Shown here piece after piece: positions 40,421 through 48,581 of a DNA stretch of 57,750 nt. Position 1 is the first letter of the stretch, and every line of letters starts with the position of its first letter. The notes under the pieces are model-generated. The model was given only the letters and a program-made list of their open reading frames with translations. It was not told the DNA's origin and made no database searches. Source of the DNA: Oscillospiraceae bacterium. GTDB taxonomy: Bacteria; Bacillota; Clostridia; UMGS1840. The position numbers were made by a program, and so were the translations under genes. The stretch is taken from contig SVKD01000014.1 of NCBI GenBank assembly GCA_015068645.1, positions 1-57,750 on the forward strand. The letters are read 5' to 3'.

Positions 40421-41845
40421 TTACTTACACTTCCCGGGACATTCTTTGCCGTCCCAACAATATGTGCAAACCTTACATTTGTCTAAACCGATAGATTCCA
40501 CCATATCATCCAGGCGATGATATCTCAGAGTGGTGAAGCCCATTTCTTTGCGGATGGCTTCCACCATTTCTTTGTAGTTATCGTGGTCGGGGTTAGTGTA
40601 GGTTTCCATTGTTTTTTCATCCACGTTGTCGCCTTCTCTTAAAGCAATCATACGGCGGGCAATTAAGTCCATATCGGAGCCGGAACGGGAGAAATTCAGA
40701 TATTTACAACCAAACATAATGGGAGGACAAGCAGGACGGATATGAACCTGTTTGGCACCTCTTTGATATAAGAAGTCGGCAGTTTCCCGAAGCTGAGTGC
40801 CACGAACGATGGAGTCGTCAATTAACACCATATCTTTGTTGCGGATCAGTTCTTCCACGGGAATCAGCTTCATTTTTGCAATTTTGTTTCGTTCGGTCTG
40901 CACCTGAGGCATAAAGGAACGCGCCCAGGTGGGAGTGTATTTAATGAAGGGTCTTGCAAAGGGAATTTCAGATTGGTTGGCATAACCGATGGCGTGGGGA
41001 GTTCCCGAATCGGGTACCCCTGCTACCATATGTGCCTGCACATCGTCACGCTTGGCAAGAAGTTCCCCGCATTTATAACGCATCTGTTCCACGTTTACCC
41101 CTTCGTAGGTGGAGGTGGGATAACCAAAATATACCCATAAGAAGCTACAGATTTTCATTTCTTCGCCGGGTGCTTGTAAGGTTTGAATACCGTCGGGAGT
41201 AACCAGGACGATTTCGCCGGGTCCCAATTCTTTTTCTTTGGTATATCCTAAGTTAAAATAAGCAAAGCTTTCAAAGGTGACACAGCGTGCACCGTCTTTT
41301 TTTCCGATGATTAAAGGAGTTCTGCCCACACGGTCACGAGCTGCATAGATGCCTTTGGTAGTCAGCACCAGCATAGACATGGAGCCTTCGATTTTTTCCT
41401 GTGCAAAACGAATCCCTTCCACAATGGAATCGCACTGGTTGATTAAAGAAGCCACCAGCTCAGTCTGGTTAATCTGACCGCCGCTCATTTCCAGGAAATG
41501 AGGATTCCCTTTGGAGAACGCCAGTTTTACCAATTCATCGGTGTTGTTGATTCTGCCCACGGTGGTGATGGCAAAATTGCCTAAGTGACTGCGGACAATT
41601 AAGGGCTGAGGGTCGGTGTCGGAAATACAACCGATGCCGAAATTTCCTTCCATTTCTTCTAAGTCACGACCGAATTTAATACGGAAAGGAGAGTTTTCAA
41701 TGTTATGAATGGCTCTGTTGAAACCGTTTTTGCCCAAAACGGCAAGTCCGCCGCGTTTGGTGCCTAAGTGAGAATGGTAGTCGGTGCCGAAAAATAAGTC
41801 CAGTACGCAATCCGATTTGGATGCTACGCCAAAAATTCCACCCAT
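40421..41845 (-). CDS. PurF-like amidophosphoribosyltransferase lacking the catalytic N-terminal cysteine
   Basis: This 474-residue protein has the PurF two-domain layout. Normal PurF exposes a cysteine as the first residue after processing (M-C-G-) to release ammonia from glutamine. Here the N-terminus is MGGIFGVASKSDC, so that nucleophile is glycine. The phosphoribosyltransferase half keeps the PRPP loop MVLIDDSIVRGTQLRET. Cysteines at the Bacillus-type iron-sulfur positions seem kept (MKICSFLW, MFGCKYL, CTYC). The C-terminus is extra rich in cysteine (CKVCTYCWDGKECPGKCK). It may use free ammonia, act on another substrate, or be regulatory. It stands alone, with no purine genes beside it. 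Confidence 0.85.
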   Translation of the reverse strand: MGGIFGVASKSDCVLDLFFGTDYHSHLGTKRGGLAVLGKNGFNRAIHNIENSPFRIKFGRDLEEMEGNFGIGCISDTDPQPLIVRSHLGNFAITTVGRINNTDELVKLAFSKGNPHFLEMSGGQINQTELVASLINQCDSIVEGIRFAQEKIEGSMSMLVLTTKGIYAARDRVGRTPLIIGKKDGARCVTFESFAYFNLGYTKEKELGPGEIVLVTPDGIQTLQAPGEEMKICSFLWVYFGYPTSTYEGVNVEQMRYKCGELLAKRDDVQAHMVAGVPDSGTPHAIGYANQSEIPFARPFIKYTPTWARSFMPQVQTERNKIAKMKLIPVEELIRNKDMVLIDDSIVRGTQLRETADFLYQRGAKQVHIRPACPPIMFGCKYLNFSRSGSDMDLIARRMIALREGDNVDEKTMETYTNPDHDNYKEMVEAIRKEMGFTTLRYHRLDDMVESIGLDKCKVCTYCWDGKECPGKCK

Positions 41846-41919
41846 ATTTTAAATCTCCTTTTTTATTCAGATTTGCTCAACTTTTAAAAAAATACCGCAT
41901 ATTATCATACGATACTTGT

Positions 41920-41948
41920 ATTATATACGATTTTTTTTAAAATTGCAA
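41920..41948 (-). promoter_or_regulatory. Promoter of the purF-like gene
   Basis: On the minus strand, TTGCAA (41943-41948), 17 bases, TATAAT (41920-41925), about 75 bases upstream of the ATG. No purine-riboswitch-like structure is evident in the short leader. Confidence 0.8.
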
Positions 41949-42026
41949 CCCTATTTCCAAAAAAACACCCACGAATCTTTGGTAATTTCTCCGATGTTTT
42001 TTAGGAAAAACAGACAATTCTTAAAA

Positions 42027-42098
42027 TAAGAACCCGACCCGATGACGCAATCAAAGATTGCGGTCGGTTGCCCCGGAACCTTGTTGTATTCACAATAA
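42027..42098. repeat. Palindromic intergenic repeat, family C copy 2
   Basis: Nearly identical to the reverse complement of 2425-2491, including the GCAATC/GATTGC and CCGACC arms and the GTTGTATTCACAAT end, which abuts the terminator at 42101. One internal difference: GGTTGCC here against GGGTACC in copy 1. Confidence 0.82.
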
Positions 42099-42100
42099 AA

Positions 42101-42132
42101 AACTCGCAAAAATATTTTTGCGAGTTTTTTCG
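42101..42132. terminator. Terminator of the pgk-tpiA-gpmI-gtrA region
   Basis: A 13-bp stem (AACTCGCAAAAAT/ATTTTTGCGAGTT) with T tracts on both strands. It lies beyond copy B5 from the gtrA stop. Confidence 0.88.
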
Positions 42133-42162
42133 TTGATTGATACATTTGTTAAAAAGAAAAAA

Positions 42163-42288
42163 ATGATGCAGAATTAACAAACCGAGCCGCGAAGACGAAA
42201 AGATTCGCGGGTTATCCGAAGCTGTACAAAGGTACAGCGAGCGACGAGGTTTGTTGATAGCAAGAGATTCTTGCGGTCTGCGCTGTTT
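42163..42288. repeat. Intergenic palindromic repeat, family B (copy B5)
   Basis: The clearest copy: GATGCAGAATTAACAAACCG, an inner GCGAA/TTCGC hairpin, GGGTTATCCGAAG, CTGTAC/GTACAG, GCGAGCGACGAGGTTTGTTG, then GCGCTGTTTTT touching the gtrA stop codon. Outer arms ACAAACC/GGTTTGT pair. Confidence 0.78.
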
Positions 42289-42684
42289 TTACTTTTTAAA
42301 TGTGAAAAACTTCTGGAGCAAAAATGTGACAGGTACGCCGATTGCCGCCGCTAACACAGATGCAATGATGTTGTGCCATCCCAGAAGGTTATAAACGATA
42401 AAGACCACGCCATTCTGAATTAAAAAGTTGGGAACGGTTGCAATGGCATATTTTATCAATTTTCCCCATGCAAGTTTTTCACAAAAGGTGAAGTGGCTGT
42501 TTAACAGATAGGATACCAGAAAACCTGCAAGATATCCCACCACATAGGCAACATTTACCCCCAGTAACCCTGCCAGCAATGCGGACAGTACAATGGTGGT
42601 TAACGTGTTTATCACGCCGATTGCCACAAAGATGATAAAATCCTTTTTTAAGAAAAGATTTTTTATTTTTTCTAAAATTTTCAT
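42289..42684 (-). CDS. GtrA-family membrane protein
   Basis: This 131-residue protein has four hydrophobic segments (FIIFVAIGVINTLTTIVLSA; VAYVVGYLAGFLVSYLL; KYAIATVPNFLIQNGVVFIV; IASVLAAAIGVPVTFLL). The SHFTF and KFFTF pieces are typical of GtrA/DPMS-associated proteins, implicated in moving lipid-linked sugars across the membrane for polysaccharide or teichoic acid modification. It starts 1 base after gpmI, suggesting co-transcription, though no functional link to glycolysis is known to me. Confidence 0.85.
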   Translation of the reverse strand: MKILEKIKNLFLKKDFIIFVAIGVINTLTTIVLSALLAGLLGVNVAYVVGYLAGFLVSYLLNSHFTFCEKLAWGKLIKYAIATVPNFLIQNGVVFIVYNLLGWHNIIASVLAAAIGVPVTFLLQKFFTFKK

Positions 42685-42685
42685 C

Positions 42686-44200
42686 TTACTTTACAATCAA
42701 GGATTTACCGGTCATTTCTTCCGGCTGGGGCAGTTCCATCAGTTCCAGCATGGTGGGGCAAACGTCTGCTAAGCATCCGCCTTCAGACAGTTTTAAATCC
42801 CCTGCTCCGCAAATGATAAAGGGCACTGCATTGGTGGTGTGTGCAGTTACGATGCCTTCTTCGTCGGAGAACATTAAGTCTGCATTACCGTGGTCTGCAG
42901 TAATCACCGCGATACCTCCTTTTGCCAATACCGCTTCCACAGTTTCTTTCATACATTCGTCCACTGCTTTTACTGCTGCGGTTGCTGCATCAAACACACC
43001 GGTGTGACCAACCATATCGCAGTTTGCATAGTTTAAGATGATTACATCGTATTTGTCGGAATTGATGCGGTTTAACACTTCGTCTTTTACTTCGTATGCA
43101 GACATTTCAGGCTGCAGGTCATAAGTTGCAACTTTGGGAGATGCAATTAAGGCTCTGTCTTCACCGTCAAATTCTGCTTCCACGCCGCCGTTAAAGAAGA
43201 AGGTAACGTGTGCATATTTTTCGGTTTCCGCAATTCTTAACTGTTTTAAACCTTTATCGGAAATATATTCCCCAAAAGTATTTTTTAAGCTCTGGGGTTT
43301 ATATGCAACAGATACGTTGGGCATAGTTGCATCGTACTGGGTCATACAAACGTAGAATAAGGGGAAGAAGGTTCTGTCAAATCCTGAAAAATCTTCATCC
43401 ACAAAGGTACGGGTGATTTCTCTTGCTCTGTCGGGACGGAAGTTAAAGAAAATCACGCTGTCATTTTCGGAAATGGTTTTTGCACCGTCAATCACGGTGG
43501 GCAGAACGAACTCGTCCACCACTTCTTTTGCATAAGATGCAGTGATTGCTTCGTCTGCAGAAGATGCGGTTTCGCCAACGCCTTTTACCATAGCACTGTA
43601 TGCTTTTTCCACACGTTCCCAACGGTTGTCTCTGTCCATTGCGTAGTATCTGCCCATAATGGTGGCAATTTTACCTACGCCGATTTTTTTCATTTCGTCT
43701 TCCAACTGTGCTAAATATTCTTTTGCGGAAGAAGGAGGAACGTCACGGCCGTCTAAGAAGCAATGCACATACACATCGGTTAAACCGTTTTTCTTTGCCA
43801 TTTCCAGTAAGCCGTATAAATGGGTGTTGTGGCTATGCACACCACCGTCGGACAGTAAGCCCATCAAGTGCAGAGCGGTGCCGTTCTTCTTGCAATTTTC
43901 CATTGCAGCTAAAAGAACATCATTTTGGAAAAAATCGCCGTCTTTGATGGCTTTGGTGATACGGGTTAATTCCTGATATACGATTCTTCCTGCGCCGATA
44001 TTGGTGTGACCAACTTCAGAGTTTCCCATCTGACCGTCGGGCAGGCCAACTGCCATACCGCTGGCATCAATTAAGGTGTTGGGATATTTTTCTAATAAGG
44101 TATCGATATATTTATTGGGAACGGCTTTGATGGCGTTACCCTTTTCTTCGGGGTTGTAGCCGTAACCGTCCATAATCAGTAATGCGATAGGTTTTTTCAT
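42686..44200 (-). CDS. gpmI: 2,3-bisphosphoglycerate-independent phosphoglycerate mutase
   Basis: This enzyme interconverts 3- and 2-phosphoglycerate. I start at the ATG at 44198-44200 (MKKPIALLIMDGYGYNPE), giving 504 residues, the usual size; a longer frame to 44254 lacks a good binding site and runs into a hairpin. The alkaline-phosphatase-type metal site is seen in the N-terminal DGYG and the phosphoserine GQMGNSEVGHTNIGAGR. Later motifs are FLDGRDVPP, IMGRYYAMDRD and ITADHGNAD. It lies downstream of tpiA and pgk, forming a glycolytic cluster. Confidence 0.97.
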   Translation of the reverse strand: MKKPIALLIMDGYGYNPEEKGNAIKAVPNKYIDTLLEKYPNTLIDASGMAVGLPDGQMGNSEVGHTNIGAGRIVYQELTRITKAIKDGDFFQNDVLLAAMENCKKNGTALHLMGLLSDGGVHSHNTHLYGLLEMAKKNGLTDVYVHCFLDGRDVPPSSAKEYLAQLEDEMKKIGVGKIATIMGRYYAMDRDNRWERVEKAYSAMVKGVGETASSADEAITASYAKEVVDEFVLPTVIDGAKTISENDSVIFFNFRPDRAREITRTFVDEDFSGFDRTFFPLFYVCMTQYDATMPNVSVAYKPQSLKNTFGEYISDKGLKQLRIAETEKYAHVTFFFNGGVEAEFDGEDRALIASPKVATYDLQPEMSAYEVKDEVLNRINSDKYDVIILNYANCDMVGHTGVFDAATAAVKAVDECMKETVEAVLAKGGIAVITADHGNADLMFSDEEGIVTAHTTNAVPFIICGAGDLKLSEGGCLADVCPTMLELMELPQPEEMTGKSLIVK

Positions 44201-44220
44201 ACCGTTTTCCTTTCTCTTGG

Positions 44221-44475
44221 AAAATGGCAAGTGTTTTTTGATATCACTTGCCATTTTCTTGGATTGTTTACAAATATGTTTCGTCTTCTGATGCGGACAT
44301 CAGATAATTGAGCGACATTCGCCCGATAGGGGGCACCCGCCGTTTCTGAGATGGAAATTTTTCGCAAGAGAAGGCAAAAGCACAGCAAATACTTTGTGTA
44401 TTTGCGAGCATTTTAACGCACTATTGCGTAAAATTTACTCACAGAAACCGAATACGAGTTCAATTTTCTGATGTC
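44221..44475. other. Structured intergenic region between tpiA and gpmI
   Basis: No gene. A 13-bp hairpin (AAAATGGCAAGTG/CACTTGCCATTTT) sits just upstream of the gpmI binding site. Further on are GCAAATAC/GTATTTGC (near 44383-44403), a nested ACGCA/TGCGT hairpin (near 44414-44430), and outer arms CGTTTCTGAG/CTCACAGAAACCG. This could be mRNA processing or stability structure separating tpiA and gpmI; alternatively it is another repeat family with one copy in view. Confidence 0.6.
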
Positions 44476-45228
44476 TTACTTACAAGCGTTGATGATAGTA
44501 GTAAAATCTTCGCCTTTTAAGGAAGCACCGCCGATTAAACCGCCGTCAATGTTGGGCATAGCCAGTAAACCTGCTGCATTTTTCGCATTCATGCTGCCGC
44601 CGTATAAGATTTTGATAACGTCAGCAACGTCAGCGGAATACAGGTCAGCTAAACATGCGCGGATGAATGCACAAACTTCTTCTGCCTGTTCGTCAGTTGC
44701 GGTTTTGCCGGTACCGATTGCCCAGATGGGTTCGTAAGCAACAACCACTTTTTTCGCATCGTCAGCAGAAATACCAGCGAAAGCTTTGATAACCTGATCT
44801 TTAATCAAATCGTTGGTGATACCTTTTTCACGGTCTTCTAATTTTTCACCCACGCAAACAACGGGGATGATGTTTTTTTCTAATGCTTTGATGGTTTTTT
44901 TGTTAACGGTTTCATCGGTTTCTGCAAAGTATTCTCTTCTTTCGGAGTGACCGATAACAACATAGGTAACACCTAAGTCTAATAACATATCTGCGCTAAC
45001 TTCACCGGTGTATGCACCGCTTTCCATAAAATGCAGATTCTGTGCACCGATGTTTAATTTGGTGCCTTTTGCAGCTTCCACTGCGTTTGCAATACAAACG
45101 AAGGGAACGCAAGCCAAAACGTCACAGTTTGCACCGTCAACTGCACCTTTAAAGGAGTTGATCAGTTCTGCGGTTTCGGAGGGTTTTTTATTCATTTTCC
45201 AGTTGCCTGCAATTAATTTAGTTCTCAT
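44476..45228 (-). CDS. tpiA: Triosephosphate isomerase
   Basis: A standard 250-residue TIM. Catalytic residues are visible: lysine in GNWKMN, histidine in VIGHSERR, and glutamate in AYEPIWAIGTG; the phosphate-binding YGGSMNAKN and GLIGGASL follow. It interconverts dihydroxyacetone phosphate and glyceraldehyde-3-phosphate. It lies 61 bases after pgk. Confidence 0.99.
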   Translation of the reverse strand: MRTKLIAGNWKMNKKPSETAELINSFKGAVDGANCDVLACVPFVCIANAVEAAKGTKLNIGAQNLHFMESGAYTGEVSADMLLDLGVTYVVIGHSERREYFAETDETVNKKTIKALEKNIIPVVCVGEKLEDREKGITNDLIKDQVIKAFAGISADDAKKVVVAYEPIWAIGTGKTATDEQAEEVCAFIRACLADLYSADVADVIKILYGGSMNAKNAAGLLAMPNIDGGLIGGASLKGEDFTTIINACK

Positions 45229-45289
45229 TGTATAAATCTCACTTTCTATAAATTATGCTATACGCAAAAATTATGCTGTACGCAGTACC

Positions 45290-46471
45290 TTATTTATCGT
45301 TTAAGCAATCGATACCGGGCAGAACGATACCTTCCAAGAATTCTAAGGAAGCGCCGCCACCGGTAGAGATGTGGGTAACTTTATCGCCGAAGCCAAACTG
45401 TTCCACAGCTGCTGCAGAGTCACCACCGCCGATGATGGAGATGGAATCGCTCGCTGCAATTGCTTCTGCCACGGAGATGGTACCTTTTGCAAAGTTGGAC
45501 ATTTCAAATACGCCCATAGGTCCGTTCCAGATAACGGTTTTTGCATTTTTTACAACGTCGGAGAATAATGCGATGGTTTTTTCACCGATGTCCAAACCTT
45601 CCCAGTCAGCGGGAATTGCTTTGGAATCAACGGTTTTGAAGTTTGCATCGTTGGAGAAGCCGTCTGCAACAACGGTGTCAACAGGCAGATACATTTTTAC
45701 ATTTTTTGCTTCTGCTTTTGCCAGCAGTTCTTTTGCTAAGTCTAATTTATCGTTTTCGCAGATGGATTTACCGATTTCATAGCCCTGTGCTTTTAAGAAG
45801 GTGTATGCCATACCGCCGCCGATGATTAAGGAATCAACTTTTTCAATCAGGTTGTTGATCACGCCGATTTTATCGGAAACTTTTGCACCGCCTAAAATTG
45901 CAACGAAAGGTCTTTCGGGGTTGGATAATGCTTTACCCATGATGTCGATTTCTTTCTGAATCAGGTAACCGCAAACTGCAGGTAAGTAATCAGCAACACC
46001 TGCGGTGGAAGCGTGTGCTCTGTGTGCGGTACCGAATGCATCGTTTACATAAACTTCTGCTAAAGAAGCCAATGCTTTTGCAAATTCGGGATCGTTCTTT
46101 TCTTCTTCTTTATGGAAACGAACGTTTTCTAAGCAGATTACGTCGCCGTCTTTCATATCAGCTACTAATGCTTTTGCGCTGTCGCCAATAACATCTTCAG
46201 CTAATTTTACTTCTTTGCCTAAGATTTCGGATAATCTTTTGGTAACGGGAGCTAAGCTATATTTCATATTGAATTCGCCCTTGGGTCTGCCCATGTGAGA
46301 GCACAGAATTACTTTTGCGCCCTGACCCATTAAGTATTTGATGGTGGGTAATGCACCGTTGATTCTGTTTTCGTCGGTGATATTTTTGTTTTCATCCAGG
46401 GGAACGTTAAAGTCACAACGAACCAGGACTTTTTTGCCTGCTACCTGAATATCTTCGATAGTCTTTTTCAT
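45290..46471 (-). CDS. pgk: Phosphoglycerate kinase
   Basis: A 393-residue enzyme making ATP from 1,3-bisphosphoglycerate. Motifs: [17 protein letters not shown], the basic-patch region [11 protein letters not shown], and the C-terminal nucleotide-binding [13 protein letters not shown] with [13 protein letters not shown]. First gene of the pgk-tpiA-gpmI group; glyceraldehyde-3-phosphate dehydrogenase (gap), the usual neighbour, is not next to it. Confidence 0.99.
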   Translation of the reverse strand: MKKTIEDIQVAGKKVLVRCDFNVPLDENKNITDENRINGALPTIKYLMGQGAKVILCSHMGRPKGEFNMKYSLAPVTKRLSEILGKEVKLAEDVIGDSAKALVADMKDGDVICLENVRFHKEEEKNDPEFAKALASLAEVYVNDAFGTAHRAHASTAGVADYLPAVCGYLIQKEIDIMGKALSNPERPFVAILGGAKVSDKIGVINNLIEKVDSLIIGGGMAYTFLKAQGYEIGKSICENDKLDLAKELLAKAEAKNVKMYLPVDTVVADGFSNDANFKTVDSKAIPADWEGLDIGEKTIALFSDVVKNAKTVIWNGPMGVFEMSNFAKGTISVAEAIAASDSISIIGGGDSAAAVEQFGFGDKVTHISTGGGASLEFLEGIVLPGIDCLNDK

Positions 46472-46549
46472 GAGAGTGTGTCTCCTTCTGTCTTATATAA
46501 TATAAATTTTTATGCATTCCAAACAAGCAGACAAAATCTGCCATATACT

Positions 46550-46578
46550 ATATTACTACATTTTTTTATAATTTTCAA
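46550..46578 (-). promoter_or_regulatory. Promoter of pgk
   Basis: On the minus strand, TTGAAA (46573-46578), 17 bases, TAATAT (46550-46555), about 80 bases upstream of pgk. Confidence 0.75.
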
Positions 46579-46693
46579 GTGGAAATTTTAATTTTTTAAA
46601 ATTTTGTTACCATTTTATCAATATTTTGGTTTCGGGACAGAAAAATTATACAAAAGTCCCGAAAAAACAGCGTGTATTTTTACACCTTTTCTA

Positions 46694-46722
46694 TTGATTT
46701 TTTTGGGAAAATCTGTTATAAT
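46694..46722 (+). promoter_or_regulatory. Promoter of the RluA-family gene
   Basis: TTGATT (46694-46699), 17 bases, TATAAT (46717-46722), about 30 bases upstream of the start. Confidence 0.82.
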
Positions 46723-46754
46723 AAAACCAACTATGTAATCAATACGAGGATGCT

Positions 46755-47729
46755 ATGAGAAAATTCACCGTTAACCGCAATGATGCGGGCTTACGACTTG
46801 ATAAATTCATCAAAAAAGTGCTGAAATTTGCTCCCGATTCGCTGATCTATAAATACCTTCGCAAAAAACGGATTAAAGTGAACGGCAAAAAGGAAGAAAT
46901 CTCCTATAAATTAACTGAGGGAGACGTGCTGGAATTCTACGTGAATGACGAGCTGTTTTTTGATGCCGAGGAAAACGAAAATTCTTTCTTAAAAATCAAA
47001 CCTGACTTAGATATTGTGTATGAAGATGAAAATATTATGCTTCTGCACAAAAAAGTGGGGGTTGTGGTACATACCGACGAGAAGGAAAATTTCAATACTT
47101 TAATTTCTCACATTCTCTCCTACTTATACCAAAAAGGTGAGTATAACCCCGACGAGGAGCTCTCCTTCCGCCCTGCCCTTTGCAACCGCATCGACCGAAA
47201 CACGGGCGGCATTGTGATTGCTGCAAAAAATGCAGTGGCACTAAGAGCAGTGAATGAAGCCATCAAGCAAAATGAAACCGAGAAAAAATACTTATGCTTG
47301 GTCAACGGTTTTCTAAAAAAGAAAGAAGCCACTATGACTGCTTATCACTATAAAGACGAAGTGAAAAAACAAGTCTTTGTGTCTGATCATAAAAAAGACG
47401 GCTACAAGGAAATGATTACCAGATATCGGGTGCTAAAAGAAACCAACTTACATAATTGCCCCGTGTCTTTGGTGGAAGTTCACTTAATCACGGGCAGAAC
47501 CCATCAGATTCGTGCCCATTTTGCCCATATCGGACATCCCTTAATCGGAGACGGAAAGTACGGCAGAAACGAAACCAACAAAAAGTTCAACGCCAAATAT
47601 CAGTATCTTTATGCCTATCGGTTCCGTTTCACCCTAAAAGACAAGGAAAATCCGCTTTACTATTTGAACGGACGGATTTTTGAGATTGATAAAATTCCCT
47701 TTATGGAATGGGAAGGACTAAAAAAATAA
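46755..47729 (+). CDS. RluA-family 23S rRNA pseudouridine synthase
   Basis: This 324-residue enzyme has an N-terminal S4 RNA-binding domain (LRLDKFIKKVLKFAPDSLIY... KKRIKVNGKKEEI) and the RluA catalytic domain. The catalytic aspartate lies in LCNRIDRNTGGIVIAAKN (usual HRLDxxTSG), and GRTHQIRAHFAHIGHPLIGD is the conserved second motif. It isomerises specific uridines in rRNA; which positions (RluC-like or other) cannot be told. It begins the gene run that leads to rsmG. Confidence 0.94.
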   Translation: MRKFTVNRNDAGLRLDKFIKKVLKFAPDSLIYKYLRKKRIKVNGKKEEISYKLTEGDVLEFYVNDELFFDAEENENSFLKIKPDLDIVYEDENIMLLHKKVGVVVHTDEKENFNTLISHILSYLYQKGEYNPDEELSFRPALCNRIDRNTGGIVIAAKNAVALRAVNEAIKQNETEKKYLCLVNGFLKKKEATMTAYHYKDEVKKQVFVSDHKKDGYKEMITRYRVLKETNLHNCPVSLVEVHLITGRTHQIRAHFAHIGHPLIGDGKYGRNETNKKFNAKYQYLYAYRFRFTLKDKENPLYYLNGRIFEIDKIPFMEWEGLKK

Positions 47730-47760
47730 TCTTTGATGATTTTTCACCTTCAGCATAGGA

Positions 47761-47831
47761 ATGTAGAGGCTGACGTCCCCGACAGCCCGCTGATGTAACC
47801 TACGGGACGCCCGGGAGGTCGTCCCCTACAA
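47761..47831. repeat. GTAG...CTAC palindrome, relative of family A
   Basis: The outer ends ATGTAG and GTCCCCTACA match the ends of the 27-bp family, with a different and longer inside (CTGACGTCCCC ... GGGAGGTCGTCCCC arms). It fills most of the 132-base gap between the RluA gene and rsmG. Confidence 0.6.
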
Positions 47832-47861
47832 TATGAACTTTCCGAAAGGAATTACCAAAAA

Positions 47862-48566
47862 ATGTTAGAACGCTTACAGGATTATTTAACAAAGCAAAAT
47901 ATCACCCCGACGGACGAAATGATGAATCGTTTTCAGAAGTTCTCAGATTTGCTCAGAGAATGGAACGAAAAAATCAATTTGACCGCCATTACCGAACCCG
48001 ATGAAATTGAACTCAAGCATTTCATCGACAGCCTGACCATTTTGGAAACAGGAAAGGTGCAAGGTTCGATGATTGATATCGGATGCGGTGCAGGATTCCC
48101 CTCCTTTCCGTTAAAAATCGCACGTCCCGATTTAGACGTCACTTTACTGGATTCGTTAAATAAAAGGGTGCTGTTCCAGAATGAAGTCATCAAGGAATTA
48201 AACCTTACCGACATCCACACCGTTCACTCCCGCGGAGAAGACGGTGGCAAAAATCCCGACTTAAGAGAACAGTTTGATATTGCCACTGCAAGAGCAGTTT
48301 CCTCTCTTCCCTCGCTGATTGAACTGTGTATCCCCTTTGTGAAGGTGGGCGGATATTTTATTGCTTTAAAAGGTTCCAGTGTGGAAGAGGAAATTGCCGC
48401 TTCCAAAAAGGCATTAAAAGAACTGAATGCCGAAATTGAAACGGTACTTTCCTTTACTCTTCCCCACTCGGAAGACAAACGAAACATCGTGGTGATAAAA
48501 AAGCTGGCAAAAACCTTGCCAAAATACCCCCGAAACGCCCCAAAACCCATTAAGCAACCGCTATAA
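47862..48566 (+). CDS. rsmG: 16S rRNA (guanine-527 N7) methyltransferase
   Basis: This 234-residue SAM-dependent enzyme methylates G527 of 16S rRNA. Signatures: REWNEKINLTAI, the SAM-binding MIDIGCGAGFPSFPLKIARP, TLLDSLNKRVLFQNEV, and TARAVSSLPSLIELC. Length is normal. The first glycosidase-like gene starts 15 bases after its stop, so they may share a transcript. Confidence 0.97.
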   Translation: MLERLQDYLTKQNITPTDEMMNRFQKFSDLLREWNEKINLTAITEPDEIELKHFIDSLTILETGKVQGSMIDIGCGAGFPSFPLKIARPDLDVTLLDSLNKRVLFQNEVIKELNLTDIHTVHSRGEDGGKNPDLREQFDIATARAVSSLPSLIELCIPFVKVGGYFIALKGSSVEEEIAASKKALKELNAEIETVLSFTLPHSEDKRNIVVIKKLAKTLPKYPRNAPKPIKQPL

Positions 48567-48581
48567 GAAAGGACTACTATT

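Noticed and set aside
40421-41845. Annotating this gene simply as purF with glutamine activity
   Set aside because: The obligatory N-terminal cysteine is glycine, so the standard name would mislead.
47120-47332. Minus-strand frame opposite the RluA gene, and similar antisense frames throughout
   Set aside because: Shadows of well-supported genes, without start signals or domains.
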